Shown: positions 8,943-17,274 of the stretch, one piece after another
How the letters are laid out: each line of letters starts with the position of its first letter
Position numbering within the stretch: position 1 is the first letter of the stretch
From: an uncultured Pirellulaceae bacterium
GTDB taxonomy: Bacteria; Planctomycetota; Planctomycetia; Pirellulales; Pirellulaceae
Length of the DNA stretch: 44,706 bases
NCBI GenBank assembly: GCA_937941455.1
Contig: CALDHM010000014.1
Location: 1-44,706, forward strand
Reading direction: 5' to 3'
Notes under the pieces: generated by a model
What the model was told of the DNA's origin: nothing
The model's database searches: none
What the model saw: only the letters and a program-made list of their open reading frames with translations
Made by a program: the position numbers and the translations under genes

Positions 8943-9368
8943 ATGACGACAAAATCGACTGGGTCGAATAAGAAAAAGGTTGCGAAGAAAGCCGAGGCCA
9001 AGCCAGCCGCCCGGAAAAAGTCGGCAAAGGAAAAAAAAACTCCTGCCAAGCCGATCGTTAGTGCCCCCCCTCCGGGAGCATCACCCGCACATGTAGTGGC
9101 TTACTATTTTTCCAGAAGTGGCTATTGCCGAGTGCCCGATGTCAAGCGTCGCAAAAAAGAGTCGCGAACGTACAAGATGGGCTATGAAACGCGAATCAGT
9201 GTCTACAAAAACGAATTGAAGGAACTGCGGCAAGCATTAAAGAATCTCGGACTTCTCGCAGGCAGACCTTACGCGAAAAAAAACAAATTCTGTTTGCCGC
9301 TGTATGGCAAGTCCGTCATGGATCAGGTCTGGGCCTGGACCTGCGATTACGGCACATCCCCCGAATGA
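8943..9368 (+). CDS. Lys/Ala/Pro-tailed small basic protein
   Basis: A protein of 141 aa in two parts. Residues 1-45 are a low-complexity basic tail (runs such as NKKKVAKKAEAK and KKSAKEKK) like histone H1 or bacterial H1-like tails. Residues 55-141 form a compact domain with SRSGYCRVPDVKRRKKES, a predicted helix (KNELKELRQALKNLGL) and a closing KNKFCLPLYGKSVMDQVW. A start at 8907 is possible in the same frame, but ATG 8943 gives a cleaner N-terminus. I do not recognise the C-terminal domain. Binding to nucleic acid is suggested only by the charge pattern. It ends 7 bases before the next gene, so they are probably cotranscribed. Confidence 0.65.
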   Translation: MTTKSTGSNKKKVAKKAEAKPAARKKSAKEKKTPAKPIVSAPPPGASPAHVVAYYFSRSGYCRVPDVKRRKKESRTYKMGYETRISVYKNELKELRQALKNLGLLAGRPYAKKNKFCLPLYGKSVMDQVWAWTCDYGTSPE

Positions 9369-9375
9369 TGGTCGC

Positions 9376-10227
9376 ATGCTGCTCGGCTACAACACGAATG
9401 GGCTGTCACATCATGCACCTGCAGCTGCCCTCGAACTCTTGGCCGAAACCGGTTACCGCTGCGCCGGCATCACGATCGACCATCAGTGGTTGAGTCCGTT
9501 GTCGCCGAGTTGGCGAGATGAGCGGAGGCGATTGAGCGAGCAGATTGCCGAGCTGGGACTCGCGACAGTTATCGAAACAGGTGCACGTTTTCTGTTAAAT
9601 CCGCGGAAAAAACACGCGCCATCATTGGTCGCCCCCACCGACGAAGCGTTACCCAGAATCCAATTCATCGACTATGCCTGCCAACTCGCCGCTGAATTCG
9701 GTAGCCGGTGTGTATCCATCTGGTCTGGATCGCGGCCGAGTCATTGGGATTTGCAGCAGTCTTGGGATCAACTGGCCGCTAATCTCGAACTGGTTCTGCA
9801 GTCGGCGGACCGCCATCATGTGGACATCGGATTCGAACCGGAACCCGGAATGTTTGTGGATACCATTGCCGCTTACGAGCGATTACGTCAATGGATTGAT
9901 CATCCCCGCCTCAAGTTGACCATGGACGTCGGGCATTTATTTTGCCAGGGGGAGTTGCCCATCGCCGATTATATCCGCCGTTGTCGCACGCATATCGTCA
10001 ACGTGCATATCGAGGACATGCGGCAGGGGGTGCATGAACACCTCATGTTCGGCGAGGGGGCCATGAGTTTTCCCCCGATCTTGAAGGCCCTGGCGGAAAT
10101 CGGCTATGTTGGCCCGTTGGTTGTGGAATTGAGTCGCCATAGCCACGACGCGGTAAATGCGGTGCGGCGGGCCTTTGAGTTTTTGTCTCCACTTCTTCAG
10201 AGCGTTTCCCAGTCGAACCTGAAATAG
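9376..10227 (+). CDS. TIM-barrel protein of the sugar phosphate isomerase/epimerase type
   Basis: A xylose-isomerase-like TIM barrel of 283 aa, AP-endonuclease 2 superfamily. Likely metal ligands are visible in order: Glu154 in GFEPEPG, Asp184 and His187 in MDVGHLF, His211 in VHIEDM and Glu251 in VVELSRH. The DMRQGVHEHLMFGEGAM loop is the usual substrate-facing segment. Start ATG 9376 was chosen because the upstream in-frame codons overlap the previous gene and are not barrel-like. The stop is 4 bases before the next start, so this gene and the phosphatase-fold gene form a two-gene unit. Ebo clusters also combine a TIM barrel (EboE) with a phosphatase-fold protein (EboF), but this barrel lacks the EboE signature I would expect at its N-terminus, so the reaction remains unassigned. 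Confidence 0.8.
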   Translation: MLLGYNTNGLSHHAPAAALELLAETGYRCAGITIDHQWLSPLSPSWRDERRRLSEQIAELGLATVIETGARFLLNPRKKHAPSLVAPTDEALPRIQFIDYACQLAAEFGSRCVSIWSGSRPSHWDLQQSWDQLAANLELVLQSADRHHVDIGFEPEPGMFVDTIAAYERLRQWIDHPRLKLTMDVGHLFCQGELPIADYIRRCRTHIVNVHIEDMRQGVHEHLMFGEGAMSFPPILKALAEIGYVGPLVVELSRHSHDAVNAVRRAFEFLSPLLQSVSQSNLK

Positions 10228-10231
10228 CATC

Positions 10232-11560
10232 ATGCGAAAACCTCTCGTTCTGTTGACCGTACCTGGGCTGCGCCGGTGCGATCTGTCCCACATGCCTTTC
10301 TTGAGCAAGTTTCTGGAGGCTGGGAAAATCGGCGGAGTGCGGCATTCGTTTCCGAGCGTGACTTGGCCGGCCCAAGCGACGATATTGACGGGAACTCTTC
10401 CCTGCGACCACGGCGTCATTGCTAACGGTTTTTATTGGCGCGACACTCATCAGGTCGAAATGTGGACCGCGCCCAATTCGGTCATTCAGCGGCCACAGAT
10501 TTGGGACAGACTCAAAGGGATCGCTCCCGGGCTGACTACGGCAGCTTGGTTTCCCATGTTGTCTAAAAGGTCGAATGCCGATGTTGTGTCCATGCCTGCG
10601 CCGATCCACAAACCGGATGGCAGCGAGGAGTTGTGGTGTTACACGAAACCGCAAGAGTTTTACGGCGAACTCCTGGCTACCCTGGGGCATTTCCCGCTTC
10701 AGCATTTTTGGGGCCCGCAGGCCAACATCAAGTCTTCGGCTTGGATCTGCCAATCGGCGGCGATCGCTGCGGGCCGCTTCCGGCCGGACTTTTTTTACAT
10801 TTATTTGCCCCACTTGGATTACGCCGCGCAGAAGGCTGGCCCGGAGAGCCCGGCAGCGAAGACAGCCGTGCAAGAATTGGATCGATTGCTCGCCGACTTC
10901 GTGCCGCAAATGCAAGCGGCATATTCAAATGCCGACCTGAAATGGTTGGTCGTGACCGAATACGTGATTTCCTCCGTCGACCATGTCAGCTTTCCCAACC
11001 GCGCGCTGCGGGCTGCCGGTCTACTGAAAACGCGAGCCGATGAGGACGGTCGCGAGTTGATCGATTTTCAGAATTCGCCCGCCTGGGTCTTGGTCGATCA
11101 TCAGTTGGGGCATGTGTTTGTCAAAAATCGCGATCCGCGCGTGGTGGCAGCAGTCGTGCAACTGTTTGAAAATACTGCGGGAATCGCTCGAGTCTACGCG
11201 GGGGATCGTCGCCAGCAGGTCGGTCTCGACCACGAACGAGCGGGTGATGTGATTTTGGAATCCGCGCCGGATAGTTGGCAAGCTTACTATTGGTGGACCG
11301 ATGCTGGGCTGGCTCCGAAATTCGCTCGGACCGTCGATATTCACCGCAAGCCTGGGTATGATCCCGTCGAGCTGTTTATCGATATGTCGACCAAATCGAT
11401 TCCACTCGACGCAAGTTTGGTGAAGGGCTCGCATGGCGTTGTTCATGATGGGAACATCGCTCAAGCCATATTTGCCTCCGTCAACTGCCGACAGCCTGTG
11501 CCGACGGAAATCCGCGATACCGAGATTTGCGAGTGGGTGCTGGGAGAATATCGCAGTTGA
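10232..11560 (+). CDS. Alkaline-phosphatase-superfamily protein, EboF-like
   Basis: A protein of 442 aa of the nucleotide pyrophosphatase/phosphodiesterase (NPP) fold. The nucleophile segment FPSVTWPAQATILTG (Thr44) and the following HGVIANGFYWRD match NPP/EboF sequences closely. Metal ligands differ from true NPP enzymes: the first Asp (DG in FSLDGFR-type motifs) is Pro11 here, the SDHG pair is TEYV (Glu241-Tyr242), and the GH after the middle Asp (LPHLDYAAQ, Asp194) is Gln. His399 in GSHG is kept. These changes resemble EboF of the Ebo metabolite-trafficking cluster as I remember it. No signal peptide. Substrate unknown. It is translated right after the TIM-barrel gene with a 4-base gap. 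Confidence 0.8.
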   Translation: MRKPLVLLTVPGLRRCDLSHMPFLSKFLEAGKIGGVRHSFPSVTWPAQATILTGTLPCDHGVIANGFYWRDTHQVEMWTAPNSVIQRPQIWDRLKGIAPGLTTAAWFPMLSKRSNADVVSMPAPIHKPDGSEELWCYTKPQEFYGELLATLGHFPLQHFWGPQANIKSSAWICQSAAIAAGRFRPDFFYIYLPHLDYAAQKAGPESPAAKTAVQELDRLLADFVPQMQAAYSNADLKWLVVTEYVISSVDHVSFPNRALRAAGLLKTRADEDGRELIDFQNSPAWVLVDHQLGHVFVKNRDPRVVAAVVQLFENTAGIARVYAGDRRQQVGLDHERAGDVILESAPDSWQAYYWWTDAGLAPKFARTVDIHRKPGYDPVELFIDMSTKSIPLDASLVKGSHGVVHDGNIAQAIFASVNCRQPVPTEIRDTEICEWVLGEYRS

Positions 11561-11639
11561 CCGACGGCAAATCGCGGCGGATGGTGATCGCTTTTTTTAA
11601 ATCGGATTGGAGGCGACGCCAGCGCTGGCCTCGACCCCA

Positions 11640-13121
11640 TTACGGTCCGATCACGGCGCATTTGCGGGCCGCCAACTTGTCGCACATCTCGAAGAAGGCG
11701 TCTTCGGACATCTTCGTGTAGGTCACATTCAGATATTTCAGGCTGGGAAATTCCGCCAGCTTTTGGGCCGATGCGTCGCCGATTTCGGTCGAACCCACAT
11801 GCAGCCAGGTTAAATTCTGTTTCGCTGCCAGCAATTCGATCGCGCGGTCGGTGATCTTCGTTTTATCCAAGTTGATACGGGTCAATTCAGGCAACTTGAC
11901 CAGAGATTCCGCCACGCCGTCGCTGACTTGGGTGCTCCAAAAATTCACATCGCGTAGTTTAGTGAGTCGGGCCAATGCCGGGGCTGCCGCATCAGTCACT
12001 CCGGGCGAGTTCGTTTCGCTGACGTCCAATTGCGTGATTCCAGGAAACTCATCCGCCAAAAATTGGATCGAAGCGTCAGAAATCTTCGTGTCGCGCAGAT
12101 TGAGGAATGCCATTTGTTGATGACCGGCCAAGGCACGCAATCCCTTGTCCCCTACGTTGGTGCGGACCAGATGAATCTCGCGTAGCTCCTTCACTTGTCG
12201 TAGTGGTTCCATGCCCGCATCGGAGACGGCCGTATCGTTGAGGCCGAGTATTCGCAATTTTTTCATCCGACCGATGGCCGCCATTCCCTTATCGGTGATC
12301 TGTGGGCCCCAGACTTTGACGAAGGTCAACTCGGGCAACCCCGCGAGGATTTCCAAACTGCGGTCCGAGACGCGGTTGCAATCAGTCAGGTCGATGGCCC
12401 GTAAGGTTTTGAGAGTTGCCAATTTCGCAACCCCGTCATCGCCGACCCTGGTCTGTCCAATCCGGAGTTGCTCGAGTTTAGGAAATTTGGCGACGATCGC
12501 CATGCCGTCGTCCGAAATATCGGAACGGAAAAGTTGAAGATATTTCAAGTTATTCAAGGCGAGGAGTTTCTCGAGGTTTTCCGTTGACGCGGGGGCCAAA
12601 TCCATGGTCAGGCGCTCCAACCCCACCAACTTGGCGATGGCGTCAAACGATTCCGGCTTGAGGTCCGCTCCTTTGACGACCAAGCTGCGCAATTCCGGAA
12701 ATTGTTGGAGAATCGGCAAGGCTGCAATGCCATTGCGGGAATTGGAAAGGTCAATTTCGAACGTTAAGCCGTTGGCCGGATTCGTCTCGATGATCGGATT
12801 GAAAGGCTTGAGTTGCTCGAGCGCTGCCTGGTCGGCACGCAAGCGTTCGGCTGGATCAGGTGCTGGCTCGCGCGGCGACTTGGCGGCGGTCGTTGTGTTG
12901 TTTAACGTGCCTTGTTTAGGAGTTTCGGCCCGCTGGGAACTATTGCTGAGCGCCGATTCCATTTCCGTGATGCGCTGCTCGAGAGCAGCGACTTGTTGTT
13001 CGAGGGCCTTGTTTCGCTCCTTGAGTCGCACCAGTTCATAATCGGTGACTTCACAGCCAGCGAAAAAGCCGAAGCTCAGGAGAAATGCCATGCCGCAAAA
13101 AGTTCGTTCGAATTGATTCAT
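11640..13121 (-). CDS. Leucine-rich-repeat lipoprotein with coiled-coil stalk
   Basis: A protein of 493 aa. The signal ends in FGFFAGC (lipidated Cys23), followed by a short coiled coil (ERNKALEQQVAALEQRI) and a Pro/Ser/Thr linker. From about residue 120 there are roughly a dozen leucine-rich repeats of 24-25 residues on the pattern LxxLxLxxTxIxDxGLxxL (for example TKISDASIQFLA, TAVSDAGMEPLR, TKITDRAIELLA). Such LRR proteins are abundant in planctomycetes and act as protein-binding surfaces. The partner is unknown. GGA lies just before ATG 13121; a start four codons upstream is possible. It converges with the EboF-like gene, so they are not cotranscribed. Confidence 0.82.
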   Translation of the reverse strand: MNQFERTFCGMAFLLSFGFFAGCEVTDYELVRLKERNKALEQQVAALEQRITEMESALSNSSQRAETPKQGTLNNTTTAAKSPREPAPDPAERLRADQAALEQLKPFNPIIETNPANGLTFEIDLSNSRNGIAALPILQQFPELRSLVVKGADLKPESFDAIAKLVGLERLTMDLAPASTENLEKLLALNNLKYLQLFRSDISDDGMAIVAKFPKLEQLRIGQTRVGDDGVAKLATLKTLRAIDLTDCNRVSDRSLEILAGLPELTFVKVWGPQITDKGMAAIGRMKKLRILGLNDTAVSDAGMEPLRQVKELREIHLVRTNVGDKGLRALAGHQQMAFLNLRDTKISDASIQFLADEFPGITQLDVSETNSPGVTDAAAPALARLTKLRDVNFWSTQVSDGVAESLVKLPELTRINLDKTKITDRAIELLAAKQNLTWLHVGSTEIGDASAQKLAEFPSLKYLNVTYTKMSEDAFFEMCDKLAARKCAVIGP

Positions 13122-13269
13122 GTTTCCATGCAAATGATTGATGGTTTTTTCCTCATCCCCGCTCCCAAATAGCCATTGTCGCCGAACGACGCCCGAATTT
13201 CAAATCGCCTGATGGTGAGCGTAGCCGATGTTTGCTGAATGGACTTGCTATTGATCGTAACGGGAACGA

Positions 13270-14079
13270 TCACGGCGCGGAATGAGGCGGCAGTTCCGCA
13301 AAAAACCGAAGAGTTGCGTTGTGCAGAAGGCCATTGGAGCCGATGGAGTCGCCGCCATCGATCCGCGCGTTGCCGCGCCAATCGGTGAAGCGTCCGCCGG
13401 CCTCGGCAATGATCGGCAGCAGCGGAGCGGCGTCCCAGACATTCATGAGCGGATCTATCATGATGTCGGCGCGTCCGGTAGCCACCAGCAGGTAGCCGTA
13501 GACATCACCCCATGTTCTGGCGAATTTCGCTTGCCGAGTTAGCGTTAAATAGTTATCGAGAGCTGATCGGATCTCGAAAGACTCGACGCTGGTGGTGAGA
13601 ACCACGGCTTGAGACAGTTCGTCGACGGGGGACACTCGAGCTGGGGCGACTTGATTGCCGACGAACGTGAAGGCTCCGCACCCGGTTGCTGCGTAGATTC
13701 CCTCATCGAGCGCGGGAAAATAGACGGCTCCGATGTTGGCCTGCCCGGCGACCTCAATGCCAATCATCGTCCCGAAAAACGGGACTCCACAGATAAAGGA
13801 TTTCGTTCCGTCGATTGGGTCTAAAATCCAGCGGAAATCACTGGTTCCCTGATGGTCACCGTACTCCTCGCCCAAGATGTGATCGTGCGGGAAACGTTGA
13901 AGAATGACCTCGCGGAGGAATTTTTCGGCCGCTTGGTCGGCCTGGGTCAACGGGGACCCGTCCGCTTTATGCTCAACTGCCAACTGCGGTTGGCGAAAGT
14001 ACCTGAGGGCGATTTTCCCGGCATCGATCGACCATTGGCGGGCTGCCTCCAGTCGATGCCTTACTTCGTCAATCAGCAT
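13270..14079 (-). CDS. Inositol-monophosphatase-family phosphatase, histidinol-phosphatase-like
   Basis: A Mg-dependent phosphatase of 269 aa. The metal/active-site signature is EEYG (71-74) and DPIDGTKSF (87-95), with a second motif near the C-terminus (VWDAAPLLPIIAEAGG). The sequence GDVYGYLLVATGRADIMIDP is characteristic of the HisN branch, so histidinol-phosphate dephosphorylation in histidine biosynthesis is likely; inositol monophosphatase activity cannot be excluded. Start ATG 14079 was chosen because 63 upstream in-frame codons lie antisense-like over lspA and are not conserved in style. It overlaps the last 11 bases of lspA. Confidence 0.85.
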   Translation of the reverse strand: MLIDEVRHRLEAARQWSIDAGKIALRYFRQPQLAVEHKADGSPLTQADQAAEKFLREVILQRFPHDHILGEEYGDHQGTSDFRWILDPIDGTKSFICGVPFFGTMIGIEVAGQANIGAVYFPALDEGIYAATGCGAFTFVGNQVAPARVSPVDELSQAVVLTTSVESFEIRSALDNYLTLTRQAKFARTWGDVYGYLLVATGRADIMIDPLMNVWDAAPLLPIIAEAGGRFTDWRGNARIDGGDSIGSNGLLHNATLRFFAELPPHSAP

Positions 14080-14683
14080 GTCTTGGCTCCGCGTCTGCCG
14101 CAGGTTTGAACCAGAACCCGTGAATGAAGAGCAAGATGGCTCCGACAACCAGCAGCGAATCCGCGATATTGAAATTCGGCCACGGGTCGAACAGGGGGAT
14201 ACCAGCCAGGCGGAACAGGATCCAATCTCGAACGTCGTAGCGGCATTCCTCGGGCAGTCCGAATCCATAGCCCCAGCCGAGGCGATCGTACAGATTGCCG
14301 AGAATTCCCCCAGAGATCATGCCCAAGCAGATACTCAACCAGCGATCGGCGGCTGCTCCCCATTTGAACATCCAGAGCAAAACCACCAACAAAAATACAA
14401 ACGACAGGGCCACAAACACCCGTTGGTATCCGGCTCCCATGCCGAACAGAGCGCCGGGATTAGTGCTGGTTTGAATCCCCAAAATTCCTTCAATCCACCA
14501 ATAAGGAATTTGACCGGTCGGGCTGGCGGGCTGGAAAAACCGCGCGAAAACGTAGGATTTCGATACTAGGTCGGCAGCTAGTCCGAGGACGAGCAAACCC
14601 AGGAACCAGCACACATTGATCGAATTAGCAAAAACGGTGTTGGTTTTTGGGCCAACACCGTTGTTTTGTGCAGACTGGATCAC
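14069..14683 (-). CDS. lspA: Lipoprotein signal peptidase (signal peptidase II)
   Basis: A membrane aspartyl peptidase that cleaves prolipoproteins before the lipidated Cys. The motifs are STNPGALFGM (73-82), GGILGNLYDRL with catalytic Asp133, and FNIADSLL with catalytic Asp175, plus four hydrophobic membrane segments (about 24-44, 87-105, 115-131 and 172-193). The 204-residue length is slightly above the usual 160-170 because of a longer N-terminus and an insert in the loop after NLYDRL. It is the middle gene of an apparent three-gene unit: the zinc-finger gene ends 6 bases upstream and the phosphatase gene overlaps downstream. Several lipoprotein substrates are encoded in the window. Confidence 0.93.
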   Translation of the reverse strand: MIQSAQNNGVGPKTNTVFANSINVCWFLGLLVLGLAADLVSKSYVFARFFQPASPTGQIPYWWIEGILGIQTSTNPGALFGMGAGYQRVFVALSFVFLLVVLLWMFKWGAAADRWLSICLGMISGGILGNLYDRLGWGYGFGLPEECRYDVRDWILFRLAGIPLFDPWPNFNIADSLLVVGAILLFIHGFWFKPAADAEPRHAD

Positions 14684-14689
14684 GGCGTG

Positions 14690-15061
14690 TTACCGCTCTT
14701 CCTCTTGAATTTGAGCGGCGCATTTTACGCAGTAGGGGGTGTAGGGGATCACCTGCAATCTCATCTTGGGAATCTTCCCCGAGCATTCGACGCAAATTCC
14801 GTAGTCACCTGATTCGATCCGCTCGAGGGCGCCCTCGATTTGTTCCAAGGTTTCGCCCTCGTTGGTGATCAGTTGCAGCGTATTGTCGAGCTCGAACGTA
14901 TCGCTACCGAGATCGGCAATATGGCTCGGAACCGCTGAAACATTTACCGTGGATGAACTCAAAGCGGCGTTGGCCAGGGTGTGTACATCACCCCGCAACC
15001 GCGCCCGCAACAGAAGCAAAGCCTCTTTGAAGGGTTTGACCTCTGACTTCTTCATTTTCAT
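14690..15061 (-). CDS. DksA/TraR-family C4 zinc-finger protein
   Basis: A protein of 123 aa with a long N-terminal helical region (residues 8-85) and a C-terminal zinc finger with Cys90, Cys93, Cys111 and Cys114 (CVEC...CVKC). The linker [18 protein letters not shown] is typical of DksA/TraR proteins that insert into the RNA-polymerase secondary channel and modulate initiation. The usual acidic coiled-coil tip DxxDxA is not clearly present, so the regulatory mode may differ. GGAG lies 8 bases before ATG 15061. The gene leads the lspA-phosphatase unit, so it may help coordinate lipoprotein processing with growth; that is inference. Confidence 0.85.
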   Translation of the reverse strand: MKMKKSEVKPFKEALLLLRARLRGDVHTLANAALSSSTVNVSAVPSHIADLGSDTFELDNTLQLITNEGETLEQIEGALERIESGDYGICVECSGKIPKMRLQVIPYTPYCVKCAAQIQEEER

Positions 15062-15290
15062 TCTCGATTCTCCATGTTTTGGAAAAGACCTCAGGCCGCT
15101 TTTTCACGGCATAAGGCAACCCAGCTACGGTCTGATGTTCCGTAGTTGTGGCGAGCAAGCGCGACGCATTGTAGGTACATCACTCGCAATAGTCAAATTG
15201 CGATCGATTCGAACGGGAGGCAAGAAGCGGGGGTGCTCCGTCAAAACCTTGCATTTTCTGCGAAAAAACGGGCATTTAGGACTTGCGAAT

Positions 15291-15312
15291 TTTTCGTGAA
15301 AGTTCACGAAAA
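15291..15312. promoter_or_regulatory. Perfect 10-bp inverted repeat, operator-like
   Basis: TTTTCGTGAA, a 2-base spacer, then TTCACGAAAA: a perfect dyad of 22 bases. It lies about 230 bases upstream of the zinc-finger gene and 45 bases beyond the cytochrome gene stop. No T-run follows on either strand, so a terminator is unlikely. Its symmetry suits a dimeric regulator. Confidence 0.4.
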
Positions 15313-15356
15313 GTCTTGTAGGAAGCGTTGTCCCCCCCCTGTTTGTCAAATGTTCC

Positions 15357-17234
15357 TTAGCGAGACCGCTGGATTGCCTCGGCGAGCCAGGCGGCAGCGT
15401 CTCGTTTGTAAGCGGTTGCAAAGGCCACTGAAAATTCGGCCCCTTTCCGCAGTTCCGCCAGCAAGCGTTTGAAATTGGCGTCCTGCGCTTGCAGAGCGGC
15501 CACCAACTGGTAGCCGGCCAGCCCGATCAGTTCGCGAGAGAACTTGCCGTTCGTCAAATCCTCGACGGCGGCGATCCGATTCAGGCTGGTCTGGGCCGCG
15601 GGGCGCCAAGCCTTGACCTCATCCGACTTGGCGAACAGGCGTTCGGCAATCAGGTAACCGACTCCGCTGGCGAACCAATCGGGGACACGGGGGGACATGG
15701 CCGAAACAGTGGCGGCTGCGATTTGGCGGGCTAGTTCCGCCTCAATGCTCGGCAGGTCAGCGGTTCGCTCGATCGCCATGGCCACGTAGATATCGACCAC
15801 ATTGTTTTTCCAAGTAGCCCAAGTGTCCTTGGGCAAGGGGTAGCCTTCGACCATTGTCGACAGTTCGTTGAAATCGTAACGACGTTCGAAGAGGTAGAGC
15901 GTCAAGTTTCCCTTGGCCAACGGTGCATCCTTGGGGATGCCGAGTTGACTTTTGATCTTGGTTGCCAGCGGTGCGATTCTCTCGCAAACGTCGTCGAGAC
16001 GTTGCCCGCCAAAACTTGAGAAAACCCGAAAATCATCGAAGTCTTTTACCTGGGGGGGGGTGTCCGGCAGCGATTTCTTCCAGTTTTCGTCGGCGACTTT
16101 GCGGCGGTCGGCACTGAGCGCGGCGTGGTCCTGATTGGCCGCCTTGGCCGCCGCCGCCACGGATCGCAGGGCCAGATCGGGGGACCCACCATCGAAGGCC
16201 GCTCCCTCGTCGATCCAGCGTTTGACCAGTTCGATTTGCTCGCGTTTCAAGGGTTCTCGTTGAGCCGGCATGCGATTTCCCCCGCCGGTACCTTCCAGTT
16301 TTTTCACGAGCAAACTATCGGCAGAACGCCGCGGCACCAACAAGGCCCCCGAGTCGCCGCCGCGCAGCAAACTTGCGAACGAGTCCATATTCAGTCCGCC
16401 GCGGGGACGGTTGCTTTCCAGATGGCAGCCGCGGCATTGATCCACGAGAATCGGGGCGATATCACGGGAAAAACTGACGGTTTCCGTGCCAGTGGGTGGT
16501 TGCATGGTCAGCGGTTGGCGCGAGGGGGCGTTGTCGGGAGCGGTCGCAGCGCTGCCGAGGCGGGTGAGGTTCTCGTTGCCGGGACCGTCGTTTTTGGCAC
16601 CTGCCGCGACCCATGTGCGCAAGCGGTTCAGTTCGTCGGGGGTTACGGTCAAACCGCCCTTGGGCATTTCGCCGGAGTCGATGACTTGGATCAGGCGACT
16701 GAGCACCGGATCGCCTGGCACGATCATGCCGCTGTCGGACAGTGCCTGGTAGGTCGCCATGTTGAAGTTCCCGCGGCTGCCGCGCACGTGGCAATTGCCG
16801 CACTTGGCAACGAGAATCGGCGCCACGTCTTTCGCAAAGCTGACTGGGTCGCCGACGCTCGGGTTGTCGCCGCTGGGGAACGACGGCGCGTCGACCTCGA
16901 CGCCGAGATCTCGCAAACGGGCTTGGAGTTTTTCTAAGCGTTCGATTTCGGGTTTGAGGAGATTGCCCAGCGCTGGGGACGGACCGCTGCTGTAGCCACT
17001 GAGCCGTTTCAAGGCGGCTTCGTAAGCTTTCTGCGCTTGCGGACCCCGTGACCGCTCGACAAGATTCTCGATTTTTTGGATGTCGGCCTGGAGTTGTTTG
17101 ACGAATTGTTTTTCCGATCGAGTCGCTTCGTCTTGCCCGTGCAGATATGAAGTGACCGTAAAGATAAACAGCCAACAAACGGCTAGAAGCAGTGGCCGGA
17201 ATGTTTCGTGTCGATCAACAAATTTTTTCAGCAT
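15357..17234 (-). CDS. Exported diheme planctomycete cytochrome c with a degenerate peptidase-like C-terminus
   Basis: A protein of 625 aa starting at ATG 17234 behind GGGAGG. It has a signal anchor (LLLAVCWLFIFTVTSYLHG), a helical stalk, then two planctomycete-type cytochrome c domains with CGNCH near residue 145 and CRGCH near 267, each followed by the GGLxM/MPxGG-style heme-ligand region. The C-terminal 200 residues resemble peptidase-MA-like gluzincins (VPDWFASGVGYLIAERL), but the expected HExxH is replaced by LARQIAAATV, so no protease activity is expected. Export implies heme loading in the periplasm. A run of nine G at 16052-16060 lies in the coding region. The gene follows the kinase gene by 40 bases, so the pair is an operon. 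Confidence 0.85.
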   Translation of the reverse strand: MLKKFVDRHETFRPLLLAVCWLFIFTVTSYLHGQDEATRSEKQFVKQLQADIQKIENLVERSRGPQAQKAYEAALKRLSGYSSGPSPALGNLLKPEIERLEKLQARLRDLGVEVDAPSFPSGDNPSVGDPVSFAKDVAPILVAKCGNCHVRGSRGNFNMATYQALSDSGMIVPGDPVLSRLIQVIDSGEMPKGGLTVTPDELNRLRTWVAAGAKNDGPGNENLTRLGSAATAPDNAPSRQPLTMQPPTGTETVSFSRDIAPILVDQCRGCHLESNRPRGGLNMDSFASLLRGGDSGALLVPRRSADSLLVKKLEGTGGGNRMPAQREPLKREQIELVKRWIDEGAAFDGGSPDLALRSVAAAAKAANQDHAALSADRRKVADENWKKSLPDTPPQVKDFDDFRVFSSFGGQRLDDVCERIAPLATKIKSQLGIPKDAPLAKGNLTLYLFERRYDFNELSTMVEGYPLPKDTWATWKNNVVDIYVAMAIERTADLPSIEAELARQIAAATVSAMSPRVPDWFASGVGYLIAERLFAKSDEVKAWRPAAQTSLNRIAAVEDLTNGKFSRELIGLAGYQLVAALQAQDANFKRLLAELRKGAEFSVAFATAYKRDAAAWLAEAIQRSR

Positions 17235-17274
17235 TTGGCCGGTCCTCCCATGGTACTGCTGATTGGTCGCGATC

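Noticed and set aside
15291-15312. Terminator for the cytochrome gene
   Set aside because: The stem is good but no T-run follows on the minus strand.
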